From positions 1-32,269 of the forward strand of contig NZ_RCWC01000013.1 in NCBI RefSeq assembly GCF_018448935.1: a stretch of DNA of 32,269 bases, given 5' to 3'. Numbering within the stretch: position 1 is the stretch's first letter; every line of letters starts with the position of its first letter. Position numbers and translations under genes: made by a program. Under the pieces are notes generated by a model that did not search any database, was not told where the DNA came from, and worked only from the letters and a program-made list of their open reading frames with translations. Below are positions 1 to 7,796 of the stretch, piece after piece. This DNA comes from Photorhabdus noenieputensis. Its GTDB lineage: Bacteria > Pseudomonadota > Gammaproteobacteria > Enterobacterales > Enterobacteriaceae.

Positions 1-71
1 CGAGCAGGCAAACCCAACAACCTGATTTCAATCTGACGCTGCACATACCGGCTCCACAGATATTCACTTTC

Positions 72-929
72 TCAGTCCAGCCCATCGCTGTTCTCCTGTT
101 CCAGGCTAAAGGGGTATTTCACCTTGCTCCCCTGTGTGTCGTAATCAATGGGGATTTGTTGGGTAATATGTACCGCCACACTGGCTCCCGGCGGCACGTA
201 GACGGCATCAAAGGTTTGGCCGTAACGGGCTTTGACCCATTTCGACACGGCTTTAAATCCTCCGGCAGCCGCTTGTCCCAAAACCGCTTTACCGGCATCC
301 CCGGTCAGTGATGACGTCGCACCGCCATAACCGTTAGTCTGGGTGGTAAGCTGGCTCTGTGACAGCACATCACCGGCTGCTGTACCACCAGAAAGAGCAA
401 ATAAAGTTGGCAAGTAGCTGGATGCATTGGATTTCCGTGTCCCGCTGATACATGGAATACCGTTATCGTCAGACAACCAGCCGATACCGCTGCCATGATT
501 ATCCTGAACATGATGGCTGCCATTAGTGCGATGATCCGATTTCGGTACGGTTCTGACGGTGCCGTCTGCAAAGACAAAGGTTAAAGAGGTGACATTGCCG
601 CGTACGCAAGACAAGGTCCAGTCACCGGTAGCTGTACCGGAAACAATCGCGCCTTCCACGTCCGGCAGTTCAATGCCGTTGGCAGTCAGGTTATCTTTAC
701 CCATCGGTATCTTAAAAGGATACGGGTCAGTGACTTTGTCATTTACCGGTACCCGGCCTAATAATGCCGTCATCGCCTGGCTGCCGACCAGCGTCGTATT
801 TTCGGGCAGGGTATAAACGGGCCGGACAGTCTCGTTTGTATGACCCTCGGTAATGGCTCGCTGATTTTTAGTCATACCGTCGTATGCCACTTTATGACGG
901 CTCAATGTATTTAAACGGAAATAAACCAT
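72..929 (-). pseudogene. ICE conjugation protein, TIGR03752 family, C-terminal part only
   Basis: The 285 residues match the C-terminal half of the TIGR03752 (PFL_4705-type) family, a cell-envelope component of MPF-G type IV secretion in integrating conjugative elements. Recognisable signatures are the VYTLPENTTLVGSQAMTALL segment near residue 40, GRVPV, the DNLTANGIELPDVEGAIVSG region near 80-100, GDWTLSCVRG near 105, and VPPGASVAVHI near 245. Family members are normally about 450-500 aa with an N-terminal membrane anchor and coiled coil. None of that is present, and an in-frame stop lies just upstream of the ATG, so I read this as a 5'-truncated remnant. It points left, like the transfer genes at 1.9-4.1 kb, and was probably once in their operon. 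The 71 bases beyond its stop can be read open leftward (as ...ESEYLWSRYVQRQIEI...), but the product is not recognised. Confidence 0.7.
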
Positions 930-1096
930 AGCATTACCCTAAATCAGCGTAGATATATACATCAACAGAGTGACGAAAAGGGTAACGATTACAGTGAATA
1001 ATTGTTTATCTGATTTTAGAAATTTTTGGTACTTGAATTTAAGGTTGAAACAGAGCTATAAACATCCTGGCTCACTTAAAATAAGCGGGTTGATAA

Positions 1097-1392
1097 TTGA
1101 TATTTTCTAATATCACCACTGAACACAACTATTACCTGCTTGAGATGGATGTAACCGTCTGGTTCTTGGACGACAGGAGTACTATCCGGTCAACAGTGGC
1201 TCAGACCGAACGGCAACGGAGACTGGAACAAACCAAAGAAGGGCGAATCGAAGCCAAGGGCGTCAGGTTCCGTCTATAAACCGACAACAGGTTTTGGTAA
1301 TGAAAGATGAGGAATTTGGAGCTTCTGAGATTGCCAGGCAACTGGATATTAACCGCTTCACCGTCTACAAAATACTGAGAGAAACAAGATAA
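1097..1392 (+). pseudogene. Serine resolvase/invertase C-terminal remnant, frameshifted
   Basis: The first frame reads AQTERQRRLEQTKEGRIEAKG, the classic helix-E and arm region of Tn3/Hin-type serine recombinases, and stops at about 1279. A second frame then continues with EFGASEIARQLDINRFTVYK up to a TAA at 1390-1392. That is the C-terminal helix-turn-helix that contacts the crossover site. The catalytic N-terminal domain (RVS...DR motifs) is missing, and part of the region before AQTERQR is also deleted, since the text jumps from VTVWFLDDRST straight to STVAQTERQ. The gene is therefore dead: truncated at the 5' end and frameshifted near 1270-1282. It marks an old transposon or inversion system next to the ICE fragment. 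Confidence 0.75.
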
Positions 1393-1394
1393 TC

Positions 1395-1832
1395 ATGACA
1401 TCAGAACTACAGATTTACACTTCGTTACTCACCGATGTAAAGGAACGGATCCGTGGGGGTCAGTGCAGAGCCGCTCAGTCCGTCAATGCTGAACTAATCC
1501 AGATGTACTAGGACATCGGTCACATGCTCCATGAGCGTCAGGAGCAACAGGGGTGGGGAGCGGGGATCATCCCGAAGCTGGCACGGGATATTGTTAATGA
1601 ATTGCCAGAGGTCAAAGGCTTCTCAGAAAGGAACCTGAAGCGCATGCTACGTTTCTACCGGGAGTACGCCTTGCCACGAATGGAGCAACAAGGTTCCGGA
1701 AAGCCCGTATCGACAATTGTGCCACAACCTGTGGCACAATTGCCGTGGGGTCATAACATTCTGCTGATTGAGAGGATAAAGGATCAAACCGAGCGATTCT
1801 GGTATGCAGAACAGACTCATCAGCCACAATAG
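1395..1832 (+). pseudogene. DUF1016/YhcG-family N-terminal domain, broken by TAG
   Basis: From ATG 1395 the frame reads MTSELQIYTSLLTDVKERIR and then LIQMY. It meets TAG at 1509-1511 and reopens as DIGHMLHERQEQQGWGAGII, followed by PKLARDIVNELPEVKGFSERNLKRMLRFYREY. This is the N-terminal domain of YhcG/DUF1016 proteins, whose C-terminal half carries a PDDEXK nuclease fold. The usual sequence at the stop is YWDIG, so one TGG-to-TAG change explains it. The gene also ends at about 145 codons, whereas intact members are about 330-380 aa, so the nuclease half is lost. It starts 3 bp after the resolvase remnant stops. YhcG-like genes are often carried on mobile elements. Confidence 0.75.
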
Positions 1833-1922
1833 TCAGTGCAGCCTGAGAACAGGGCGTCAATATCATCATCATTAAAAATAAACGGCAGCGATAACGGATT
1901 AAGTTATGGATTAACATCTTCT

Positions 1923-2546
1923 TTATTTTTCCTTCGGTTCAATCCAGATCTGTGTCGTATTAGCTACAGCAATATTGGTGGACAAAACAGGATATCGGGT
2001 TTCTAGCGTACTCAGTTTACGTGCGACGATTTTCCGATACTTACTCGCGGGTTGACCGCCAGCGGGATGGTGATAACAGCCTGCCGCATTCAACCAACTA
2101 CCCGGATTGGATTGATAACAGGTTTTTAGAGTACGGGCTGCCACATGAAGATTAGTATAGGGGTCCAAGGCATCCCAATAAGAACGAAAATAATGGCCGT
2201 TCCAGCCTAAATTCACTTGAGTAATCCCCACATCAATACGTTTGAGGGGTACGCTACGCATAAATCCCTGCAACGCCTGCCAGACCGCTTGTCGGGTTGC
2301 ATAACGATAACCTTTTCCAGCCACATTGAGCGTCCACGGCCAAGGGCGTTCATGTTTCTCCTGTGGCAAACGTTTTGCCGATTCAGCCAGTGCCAACGCA
2401 TAAAGCACTTCGGCAGGTACGCCATGCACCCGCGCAATCTGCTGGTACCCAAGCGGGACGACCTGTTTTACCGCCGCGGCCATACCTTCTGTCACCCAAA
2501 AAAGGCTGCCCGCCACAGCGAGACTCAAAATGCCACCACACGCCAT
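1923..2546 (-). CDS. ICE-type lytic transglycosylase (SLT domain)
   Basis: A 207-aa protein with a short hydrophobic N-terminus (LSLAVAGSLFWV, residues about 7-18) that looks like an export signal, followed by a soluble lytic transglycosylase fold. The ALALAESAKRL stretch places the catalytic Glu at residue 55. GITQVNLGW corresponds to the GLMQIN motif, and WLNAAGCYHHPAG to the C-terminal AAYH motif. In conjugative elements such enzymes open peptidoglycan for the type IV channel. The ATG overlaps the end of the preceding TIGR03759 gene by 22 bp, indicating translational coupling, and the gene order matches PFGI-1-type ICEs. The gene looks intact although it is stranded among fragments. Confidence 0.85.
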   Translation of the reverse strand: MACGGILSLAVAGSLFWVTEGMAAAVKQVVPLGYQQIARVHGVPAEVLYALALAESAKRLPQEKHERPWPWTLNVAGKGYRYATRQAVWQALQGFMRSVPLKRIDVGITQVNLGWNGHYFRSYWDALDPYTNLHVAARTLKTCYQSNPGSWLNAAGCYHHPAGGQPASKYRKIVARKLSTLETRYPVLSTNIAVANTTQIWIEPKEK

Positions 2547-3265
2547 CCGTCATTCTCATGTTGTAGTACGACCGGCATTTTCCCCTGACCAAATTGTCGC
2601 CAGCGTCCTTTGTCATGATTAAGCGTGATTTCTCGGCTACGGACTTTTTCTGATGGAATATGATGTTTACCTGCCCAGGTACGTAAAACATCATCGTTGC
2701 CTTCGCTATCTACCAGGTAAATATCCACCTCACGGTCAGCTGACAAGACAGCAGCCAGCCGGGCATCACAAGCCGCGCAATCCTCTTTCACAAATAACGC
2801 CAGCCGCCCTTGATTACCCTGTGCGATTCCGTCCCCCTTCCCTAAATTAACCGGCAAAATATTCGGTGCCAGACGCTTCCAGACCGCATCCACCGTCCGC
2901 TGGAATGCCAACTCTTTTTCAGTACGGACATATTCCTGTTTAACCCACAATTCTGCATAACGTTGACGCGCTTGTACTGTTTCGGCCTCAATACCCAAGG
3001 CACTCAACGGATCGAGCCCAGGAGACTGAATGCCCCGTTGTCCCTGCATCAATTGCTGATAACGCTGAAACTCTGCTTCCGTCAGCCCCCACATTTGAGC
3101 CTGAATACGGTGGTTTTCAGTCTGCGTGACCTGTTGCTGAGTCGCTTTCATTCCCGTTTCTGTCTGTTCAGAGATAGCAACCTGTGCTGCCGAAGCTGAC
3201 AGAGACATAACAACGCCAATAAACACCACCCCCTTCCTCTGGCTGAAAAAATCTTTTCTCATCAT
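2525..3265 (-). CDS. ICE conjugation protein, TIGR03759 family
   Basis: The 246-aa protein matches the TIGR03759 family of integrating conjugative elements. Its marker segments are MWGLTEAEFQRYQQLMQG at 58-75 and SPGLDPLSALGIEAET at 81-96. A hydrophobic leader (VVFIGVVMSLSASAA, 13-27) suggests periplasmic location. The C-terminal part has a thioredoxin-like flavour: LALFVKEDCAACDARL with a CxxC pair at 163-166, then KMPVVLQHENDGWRV near the end. The family's biochemical role is not established. The CxxC hints at disulfide handling during assembly of the conjugation apparatus, which is my inference. The start is the first of two adjacent ATG codons, overlapping the upstream stop by 1 bp (TAATG). 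Confidence 0.8.
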   Translation of the reverse strand: MMRKDFFSQRKGVVFIGVVMSLSASAAQVAISEQTETGMKATQQQVTQTENHRIQAQMWGLTEAEFQRYQQLMQGQRGIQSPGLDPLSALGIEAETVQARQRYAELWVKQEYVRTEKELAFQRTVDAVWKRLAPNILPVNLGKGDGIAQGNQGRLALFVKEDCAACDARLAAVLSADREVDIYLVDSEGNDDVLRTWAGKHHIPSEKVRSREITLNHDKGRWRQFGQGKMPVVLQHENDGWRVVAF

Positions 3266-4065
3266 TACCCTTCATTGACTGACAGGGTTTGACGATGCCC
3301 TTGTACCTGGAACAAAGCCTGATAATCGGAGATACTGACCAACGTCCACTCAAATGCGCTTTCACCCGGAGTCAGTAAACGCATTTGAGATATTTGGGAA
3401 TGAGGATCTGTGTCTCGTGGAATAATAACGGCATAAACTTGTTCTCCACGACGTTCAATACCAGAAAGCATGAAAGGAGCCACTATCCGTTTCTTTGTTC
3501 GAAGAACTTCCCGATCAGGTGTACCCGCTTTTCTACCAGTATGCTTTTCCTGCTGAGATTTCCACGCGATTAATGCGTCAATGCGCATTTCCTGCTGTTT
3601 CACGGTATTTTTCAATACACTCACTGCTTCGGTAAGATCCTGATGCGCACGGCTTAAATCAGCCACTGACTGTACCAGCGATTTCTGTTGGTCGTTAACG
3701 GATCCCTGTTGCGCTATCAATGTCTGATGAAACCGGTCATTTTGCATTTGCCAGTTTTGACGGGAGACAAAGCCGGTATCCGCTTTATCAAGCCGTTCGT
3801 GCAGATTTTGCACCTCATCAGGCAAATGCTGGAATGATCCATTTCGCATCAATGACTGAAATTCCACTAACTGATGATGTTGCTGCCGTACCACGAATGC
3901 CAGCAGCGCTATGCTGACAATAACAAGCAATATTGACAGATACCCCAGACATTTTTTTAACGACAACAACCTGGATTGGGTCTTTTGAGAAACCGCCTGC
4001 CGCAAGCTGTCAATTTCAGCTTCAGACATCGACGACGGCGACAGAGGAGGGGTTTCAGTTGTCAT
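3265..4065 (-). CDS. Bitopic coiled-coil membrane protein of the ICE transfer region
   Basis: 266 aa. Residues 1-39 are polar and cytoplasmic-looking, 40-59 form one strong membrane segment (LGYLSILLVIVSIALLAFVV), and about 62-170 are Gln- and Leu-rich and probably coiled coil. A small globular C-terminus (APFMLSGIERRGEQVYAVII onward) would lie in the periplasm. I do not recognise a named family. The topology and its position as first gene of an overlapping three-gene run (this gene, TIGR03759, transglycosylase) fit a conjugation-channel or pilus-assembly component of the same element. The stop overlaps the next start by 1 bp. No gene precedes it on this strand, so the promoter should lie within 4066-4200. 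Confidence 0.65.
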   Translation of the reverse strand: MTTETPPLSPSSMSEAEIDSLRQAVSQKTQSRLLSLKKCLGYLSILLVIVSIALLAFVVRQQHHQLVEFQSLMRNGSFQHLPDEVQNLHERLDKADTGFVSRQNWQMQNDRFHQTLIAQQGSVNDQQKSLVQSVADLSRAHQDLTEAVSVLKNTVKQQEMRIDALIAWKSQQEKHTGRKAGTPDREVLRTKKRIVAPFMLSGIERRGEQVYAVIIPRDTDPHSQISQMRLLTPGESAFEWTLVSISDYQALFQVQGHRQTLSVNEG

Positions 4066-4173
4066 ACCACAGCATCCTTGTTTATTTTATTTGGCACTGT
4101 GTCTGGCGTACTTTTAGTATTATCGGGTTGCTTGACAAAACAACCGACACAGAAATGCGATTTATTCAGTAGT

Positions 4174-4197
4174 GATTAGAGTCTAATCATATGATTA
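4174..4197. repeat. Two overlapping palindromes upstream of the ICE gene run
   Basis: GATTAGA-G-TCTAATC (4174-4188) overlaps the perfect 14-bp palindrome TAATCATATGATTA (4184-4197). They lie about 110-130 bp upstream of the leftward ICE operon start at 4065. They are suited to a dimeric repressor, but no function is proven. The surrounding 4066-4317 holds no convincing gene. One short rightward frame (4078-4179) looks like a lipoprotein leader (LFGTVSGVLLVLSGC) but has no Shine-Dalgarno sequence. Confidence 0.4.
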
Positions 4198-4317
4198 CCC
4201 TGATACAGGGAAGCATACTGTGCAAAACCAGAGAGGATGACGATAAAAAATTCAACATGAAAAAATGAAAATGATGCTGGGATACTAACGTTCAAATTGT
4301 GCCTTTTAGCTCGCCAT

Positions 4318-5038
4318 TCAGAACTGCCGTCCGAAGGGAGCATTTAAATGATTGCCCCACGGTTTTTTATGCTTTCGTTCATCGGTAAAGAGTGCGACGA
4401 GATCTCTAACAAGAATTGAAACTGACCATACATCGGCAATAATATGGTGAAAGTACACCAGCAGTAGATGTTCGGTGTTGGATAGATTCATCAATTGCAC
4501 CCTAAACAAGGAGCCGTTTTCCAAATCAAATGGTATCTTTACCCGCTTGTGTATGTAGTCAGTCACCTCTTCATGTGTTTTTTACACTTTGTATAAAAAC
4601 AGGTTGTAATTGCTCTAGGACACATTGAGAAGGAATGCCGTCGAACACCGGAAAGCACGTTCTCAGGCATGCATGGCGTTCAACCAGTTTTACAAAACTT
4701 TGCTTTAACTTGGCAACATCAAGACTGCCTATTATCTACAGTGCAACAGGAATATTGTAGGCAATAGAATGGGTGTCGTTTATCTGACTCAGATACCACA
4801 GCCTTAACTGAGAACTTGTAACAGGGGACAGCGCTTCTTCTTTTTGATTTCCATTGTTATTTTCCTGATGAAGTTTCAACCACTCTATGAATGATTCTCC
4901 GCCCTCCTTTTCATCAGCATGCCTTTCTTTTTTATTCTGCTCAGTGTTGCTTGCGCTACTTAGTTGCTTGACCTTTCTGGTAATTTCTATCTTCTTTTCA
5001 GCGGAAAAAGAAGCCATACGTTTGAATGGATTTTTCAA
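4318..5038 (-). pseudogene. NRPS condensation-domain remnant (TAG plus frameshift)
   Basis: From ATG 5038 a lysine-rich leader (about 85 aa, charged, possibly a linker or docking segment) runs into LSPVTSSQLRLWYLSQIND and SIAYNIPVAL, the first motif region of a nonribosomal-peptide-synthetase condensation domain. An in-frame TAG at 4738-4736 replaces the usual Gln. The same frame then continues with GSLDVAKLKQSFVKLVERHA, CLRTCFPVFDGIPSQCVLEQ and a TGA at 4573-4571. Another frame resumes as FHHIIADVWSVSILVRDLVA, which carries the HHxxxD catalytic motif (HHIIAD). Everything after about 240 residues is missing, including adenylation and carrier domains. It is a degenerate 5' stub of a large NRPS gene. 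The VOC resistance-type gene lies directly upstream on the same strand. Confidence 0.85.
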
Positions 5039-5091
5039 GTTCGATGTCCATATACTTTGAATAAACAGGAGTTGGGGAGAACGTTAAACAG

Positions 5092-5433
5092 CTAAACTGG
5101 CTGCCCAAACTTAAGTAAATTTCCACTTGGATCAATTAGGTGGAACTCCAACATGCCCCATGGAGTTTCCGCAAGCGGAGAGACTTCAGTCTGCGCTTGT
5201 AGTTCTTGAAACACACTTTGGATATCTTTCACGAAAATATAGCAAGAAGTGTTCTCTGCAATGTACTTATCGTTACATGCCCAAAAATGGATTTCAGCTT
5301 CCCCTCTGCTAATTATCGCATATTTATTAGGAACAAAATTGTCGCAATGGAACCCAAGTTTACTTGTGTAAAAGTCAACCAATTCATCTAGATCCAATGC
5401 AGCCAATACAGGGACAGCCTCCCAATCGCTCAT
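5092..5433 (-). CDS. VOC-fold protein, bleomycin-resistance/glyoxalase-like
   Basis: 113 aa with the paired beta-alpha-beta-beta-beta modules of the vicinal oxygen chelate fold. VPVLAALDLDELVDFYTSKL opens module one. YAIISRGEAEIHFWACND forms its later strands. CYIFVKDIQSVFQELQAQ starts module two, and PWGMLEFHLIDPSGNLLKFG is the typical C-terminal strand pair of BRP/phleomycin-binding proteins. Such proteins sequester glycopeptide-type antibiotics or catalyse metal-dependent reactions. The sequence fits the drug-binding branch better than glyoxalase I, which is a tentative judgement. It ends 53 bp before the broken NRPS gene on the same strand, so it may be the self-resistance gene of a lost peptide cluster. 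Confidence 0.8.
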   Translation of the reverse strand: MSDWEAVPVLAALDLDELVDFYTSKLGFHCDNFVPNKYAIISRGEAEIHFWACNDKYIAENTSCYIFVKDIQSVFQELQAQTEVSPLAETPWGMLEFHLIDPSGNLLKFGQPV

Positions 5434-5777
5434 ACATTTTCCCTTTTATTTATATATAATTTTTAAACGCTCATACAGGATTGCCTGACAAATCACTGTA
5501 CGTTACTCTCATTAAATAATCTATGGTCACCCTCGTTTTTGCAACACTCATTTTGATGAATTTTGGGCTTGCTTAAATCTATCTGGCGTCACTATAGGCA
5601 AGGAACCTGCGCCTCGATGAGTTCCGCGCCTGATGAACCTTAAAAGTATGCCAGCTTCAAGGAGCTAATTTTTATGCCAGGTTTCTCATCAGGCCGGTAG
5701 GCCGTTCATGTCATCAATTATCAGTCTTCGCAAAACCAGTGGGGTAATAGTTAAATAGATTCACAATGACGTCAGTT
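5434..5777. other. Intergenic stretch between VOC gene and IS110 remnant
   Basis: About 340 bp. No reading frame of note and no recognisable RNA gene. The rightmost part probably belongs to the 3' flank of the IS110-type remnant. The leftmost part should hold the promoter of the VOC gene, but I cannot assign -35/-10 boxes with confidence. Confidence 0.4.
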
Positions 5778-6132
5778 TCAGGCAACAAATACCGTGTGTT
5801 GTGTCGTAATAGCCCATGCTATCCGGGCGAGTTTATTAGCCAACGCACAGGCCACGATATTAGAATGCTTTCGTTCAAGTTGCTGCTTAACCCAGTCAGC
5901 CTGTTTGCCCTTTCTATGCTCAATATGCAGTATGGACGTTCGGGCACATAGCACTAACAGTTGCCGGAGTGTCTTGTTACCCCGTTTACTGATCCCCAAT
6001 AAGGTTGTCTTTCCCCCAGTACTGTACTGGCGGAGAACCAATCCCGTTGAGACTGCAAAATCCCGGCTGTGTGCGTATTGCTTCCCATCGCCCAGCTGTG
6101 AGGAAAACACACTCGCCGTGATAGGGCCAATT
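5778..6132 (-). mobile_element. IS110-family transposase, 3' fragment
   Basis: Reading leftward from about 6131 the frame gives IGPITASVFSSQLGDGKQ, then RDFAVSTGLVLRQYSTGGKT and TLLGISKRGNKTLRQLLVLC. This is the C-terminal Transposase_20 domain of IS110 elements, with the conserved Ser in QYSTGGK. The N-terminal DEDD (RuvC-like) catalytic domain is absent, because at about 6130 the sequence changes abruptly into an unrelated rightward frame. The frame ends cleanly with TGA at 5778-5780, so the 3' end is native and the 5' end was lost. Intact IS110 transposases are about 300-400 aa and about 118 residues remain here. It should be inactive. Confidence 0.85.
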
Positions 6133-6672
6133 CAGGGGCTCTGGCGACGTTTTCGAATGAAGAGCGATATGTCATTAGGAGCCTTTCATTTTCTACTACA
6201 ATTTGCTTTCGGCTGGGATAATGACCATCTCCATACCTTTCATATCTACGGTAAAGACTATGGTATCTACTATAAAGGCAGCCTCAGTTTTTATGATGAT
6301 CCCTGGGCTGTTTCACTTGCGTCTTTTCATTTCAAAAACCGTGATAAATTCACTTATGAGTACGATTTCTATCGGCATTGGCTACTGGATATCCGTATCG
6401 AAGCAATTGAATCTGACTCAAATAAAAGTACGCCTCCCTGTCTCAGTGGACAAGGTATGCCTGATGGCACCTAATATGATGAAGCCGAAGCAACATTGAA
6501 GCTCTTAGAGGCTATTGTCGAAAGTAATGACGATACAACGTTTGGCGACATCCAAGCATTCATCAACGAGTTCAATCGCGTCAAGTTTAACCGCCATCGA
6601 CTTAACGGGTTATTAAAGAACTATGATTTTTACACGCCTAACTATTCGCAAGGCTTAGACTGGACTCTATAA
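6130..6672 (+). pseudogene. pRiA4b ORF-3-like (IS1096 TnpR-type) protein, truncated and with a stop
   Basis: The frame reads GLWRRFRMKSDMSLGAFHFL, LQFAFGWDNDHLHTFHIYGK and later WLLDIRIEAIES, the N-terminal hallmark of the plasmid pRiA4b ORF-3 family (WRR.. LG.. GW...HLH.F). The family is linked to mobile elements and its biochemical function is unclear. Two lesions are visible. The 5' end is fused to the IS110 fragment near 6130, removing the start. A TAA at 6472-6474 interrupts the region usually read as P-x-C-L-S-G. After it the same frame stays open as YDEAEATLKLLEAIVESNDD through to TAA 6670-6672, so a single event broke the ORF. It is not expected to be functional. Confidence 0.75.
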
Positions 6673-6783
6673 AGGTATACCTTTTCAGTTCGTATTTAAA
6701 ATAAGTCAATTGCGCTCTGTAAGCATCGGAAAAGTGGGCTTTATAGATAATTCTATAATTCTTTGTTATGTTTTGAGGCTGAT

Positions 6784-7431
6784 ATGCACTATGCCTACAT
6801 CCGGGTGAGTTCTGTTGATCAGCATGTTGAACGCCAGAAAGAAGCGCTGTCTGCATCCAGGATTGAAATTGACAAAATTTATCTCGAACAGGCCAGTGCT
6901 AAAGACATCAACCGGCCACAACTTCAGGAAATGCTTAAACAGGTCAGAACAGGCGACACCATTATTGTTCACTCCATTGACCGGCTATGCCGCAATATGA
7001 TGGATATGTGTGCCCTGACCCTGCGTTTACGTCAGCAAGGTATTACACTGATCTTTCTAAAAGAACAGCTCACGTTTAGTGATGGCGAGGAAACTCCCAT
7101 GCAGGAGCTGCATATGGTGTCTGCATTCAGCCAGTTTGATCAGGCATTAATTCGGGAAAAACAAGCCGAAGGGATCTCGGCTAAAAAACAGCGCGGAGAA
7201 CGCACTAGTCGACCGCCTGCGGATATACGTAAAATTTTACTCAACTGCACTGAAGAAGAATCGGATATGATCAATACTCTTATGTCTGATGGTAAAGTCC
7301 TTGACCGGTATACACAAACTAATGTGCTTAGAGCCAGTATCCTGGCATTAATGCTGATACCAGAAGAAGAAAGGCTTCCGCTTCTAGATCAGGTGACAAT
7401 CAGTGCTCCAAAGGCAGGACGCAGGAAATAA
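6784..7431 (+). CDS. Serine recombinase (resolvase family)
   Basis: The best start is ATG 6784, five bases after GAGG, giving 215 aa beginning MHYAYIRVSSVDQHVERQ. The N-terminal domain is a full serine-recombinase catalytic domain: YIRVSS with the nucleophile Ser9, then RPQLQEMLKQVRTGDTIIVH, SIDRLCRN (the D-R motif), FLKEQLTFSDG and AFSQFDQALIREKQAEGI. The family cuts and rejoins DNA at paired sites for cointegrate resolution or inversion. Helix E and the KKQRGERT arm are present. The C-terminus (about 145-215), however, does not show the usual helix-turn-helix of Tn3 resolvases. It may bind DNA differently, or may have been replaced. A perfect TATAAT box lies at 6754-6759. It is downstream of two broken mobile remnants and may be the resolvase of the same element. 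Confidence 0.8.
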   Translation: MHYAYIRVSSVDQHVERQKEALSASRIEIDKIYLEQASAKDINRPQLQEMLKQVRTGDTIIVHSIDRLCRNMMDMCALTLRLRQQGITLIFLKEQLTFSDGEETPMQELHMVSAFSQFDQALIREKQAEGISAKKQRGERTSRPPADIRKILLNCTEEESDMINTLMSDGKVLDRYTQTNVLRASILALMLIPEEERLPLLDQVTISAPKAGRRK

Positions 7432-7599
7432 TTTACATCGACGCATTGAAACGGTATGGCTGTTTCAGTGATGGCGTTAAAACTCGCTGTTGATGGGGCC
7501 GTAACTAGCAAGCGTAGCAAATGGATGTTAAGCATTATGGATAAGTTCGAAAGAATACTACCTATCGTGAAACAAAAAAAGAATCAGAGATTAGATTAG

Positions 7600-7701
7600 T
7601 CAGTCCTGAATAATTTCCTCGATGTCCTGATCGTCGAGTTCAACCTTGCGCTCAACAAATCCCTCACCCTTATAATATTTAACTGGAAATACAGTCCTCA
7701 T
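7600..7701 (-). CDS. Possible 33-aa acidic peptide
   Basis: A short clean frame starts at ATG 7701, preceded by GAGAGG at good spacing. It encodes MRTVFPVKYYKGEGFVERKV followed by an acidic tail ending EEIIQD, and stops with TGA at 7600-7602. It is divergent from the toxin-antitoxin pair that begins at 7797. I do not recognise it. The Shine-Dalgarno sequence and the amphipathic acidic C-terminus make it more credible than a random frame, but its length keeps confidence low. The remaining bases between 7432 and 7600 contain only a weak 47-codon rightward frame (7456-7599) that resembles nothing known to me. Confidence 0.35.
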   Translation of the reverse strand: MRTVFPVKYYKGEGFVERKVELDDQDIEEIIQD

Positions 7702-7747
7702 AATTTGTTACCTCTCTGATTTAAATTAGCTTACAGGTTAATTTTTA

Positions 7748-7792
7748 TTGCCATTTATTAGCCTATACACTAATATAATTAGAAAAGAGAGG
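7748..7792 (+). promoter_or_regulatory. Promoter and RBS of the toxin-antitoxin operon
   Basis: A perfect TATAAT sits at 7774-7779. TTGCCA at 7748-7753 could serve as the -35 box: the spacer is 17 bp if TAATAT (7771-7776) is the -10 box, or 20 bp if TATAAT is used. GAGAGG at 7787-7792 is a strong Shine-Dalgarno four bases before ATG 7797. Confidence 0.5.
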
Positions 7793-7796
7793 CCAT

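Noticed and set aside
1612..1917. 101-codon leftward frame over the YhcG remnant
   Set aside because: Antisense shadow of the recognisable DUF1016 frame, with no RBS.
7456..7599. 47-codon rightward frame after the recombinase
   Set aside because: Weak start context and no recognisable motif. Kept only as a remark.
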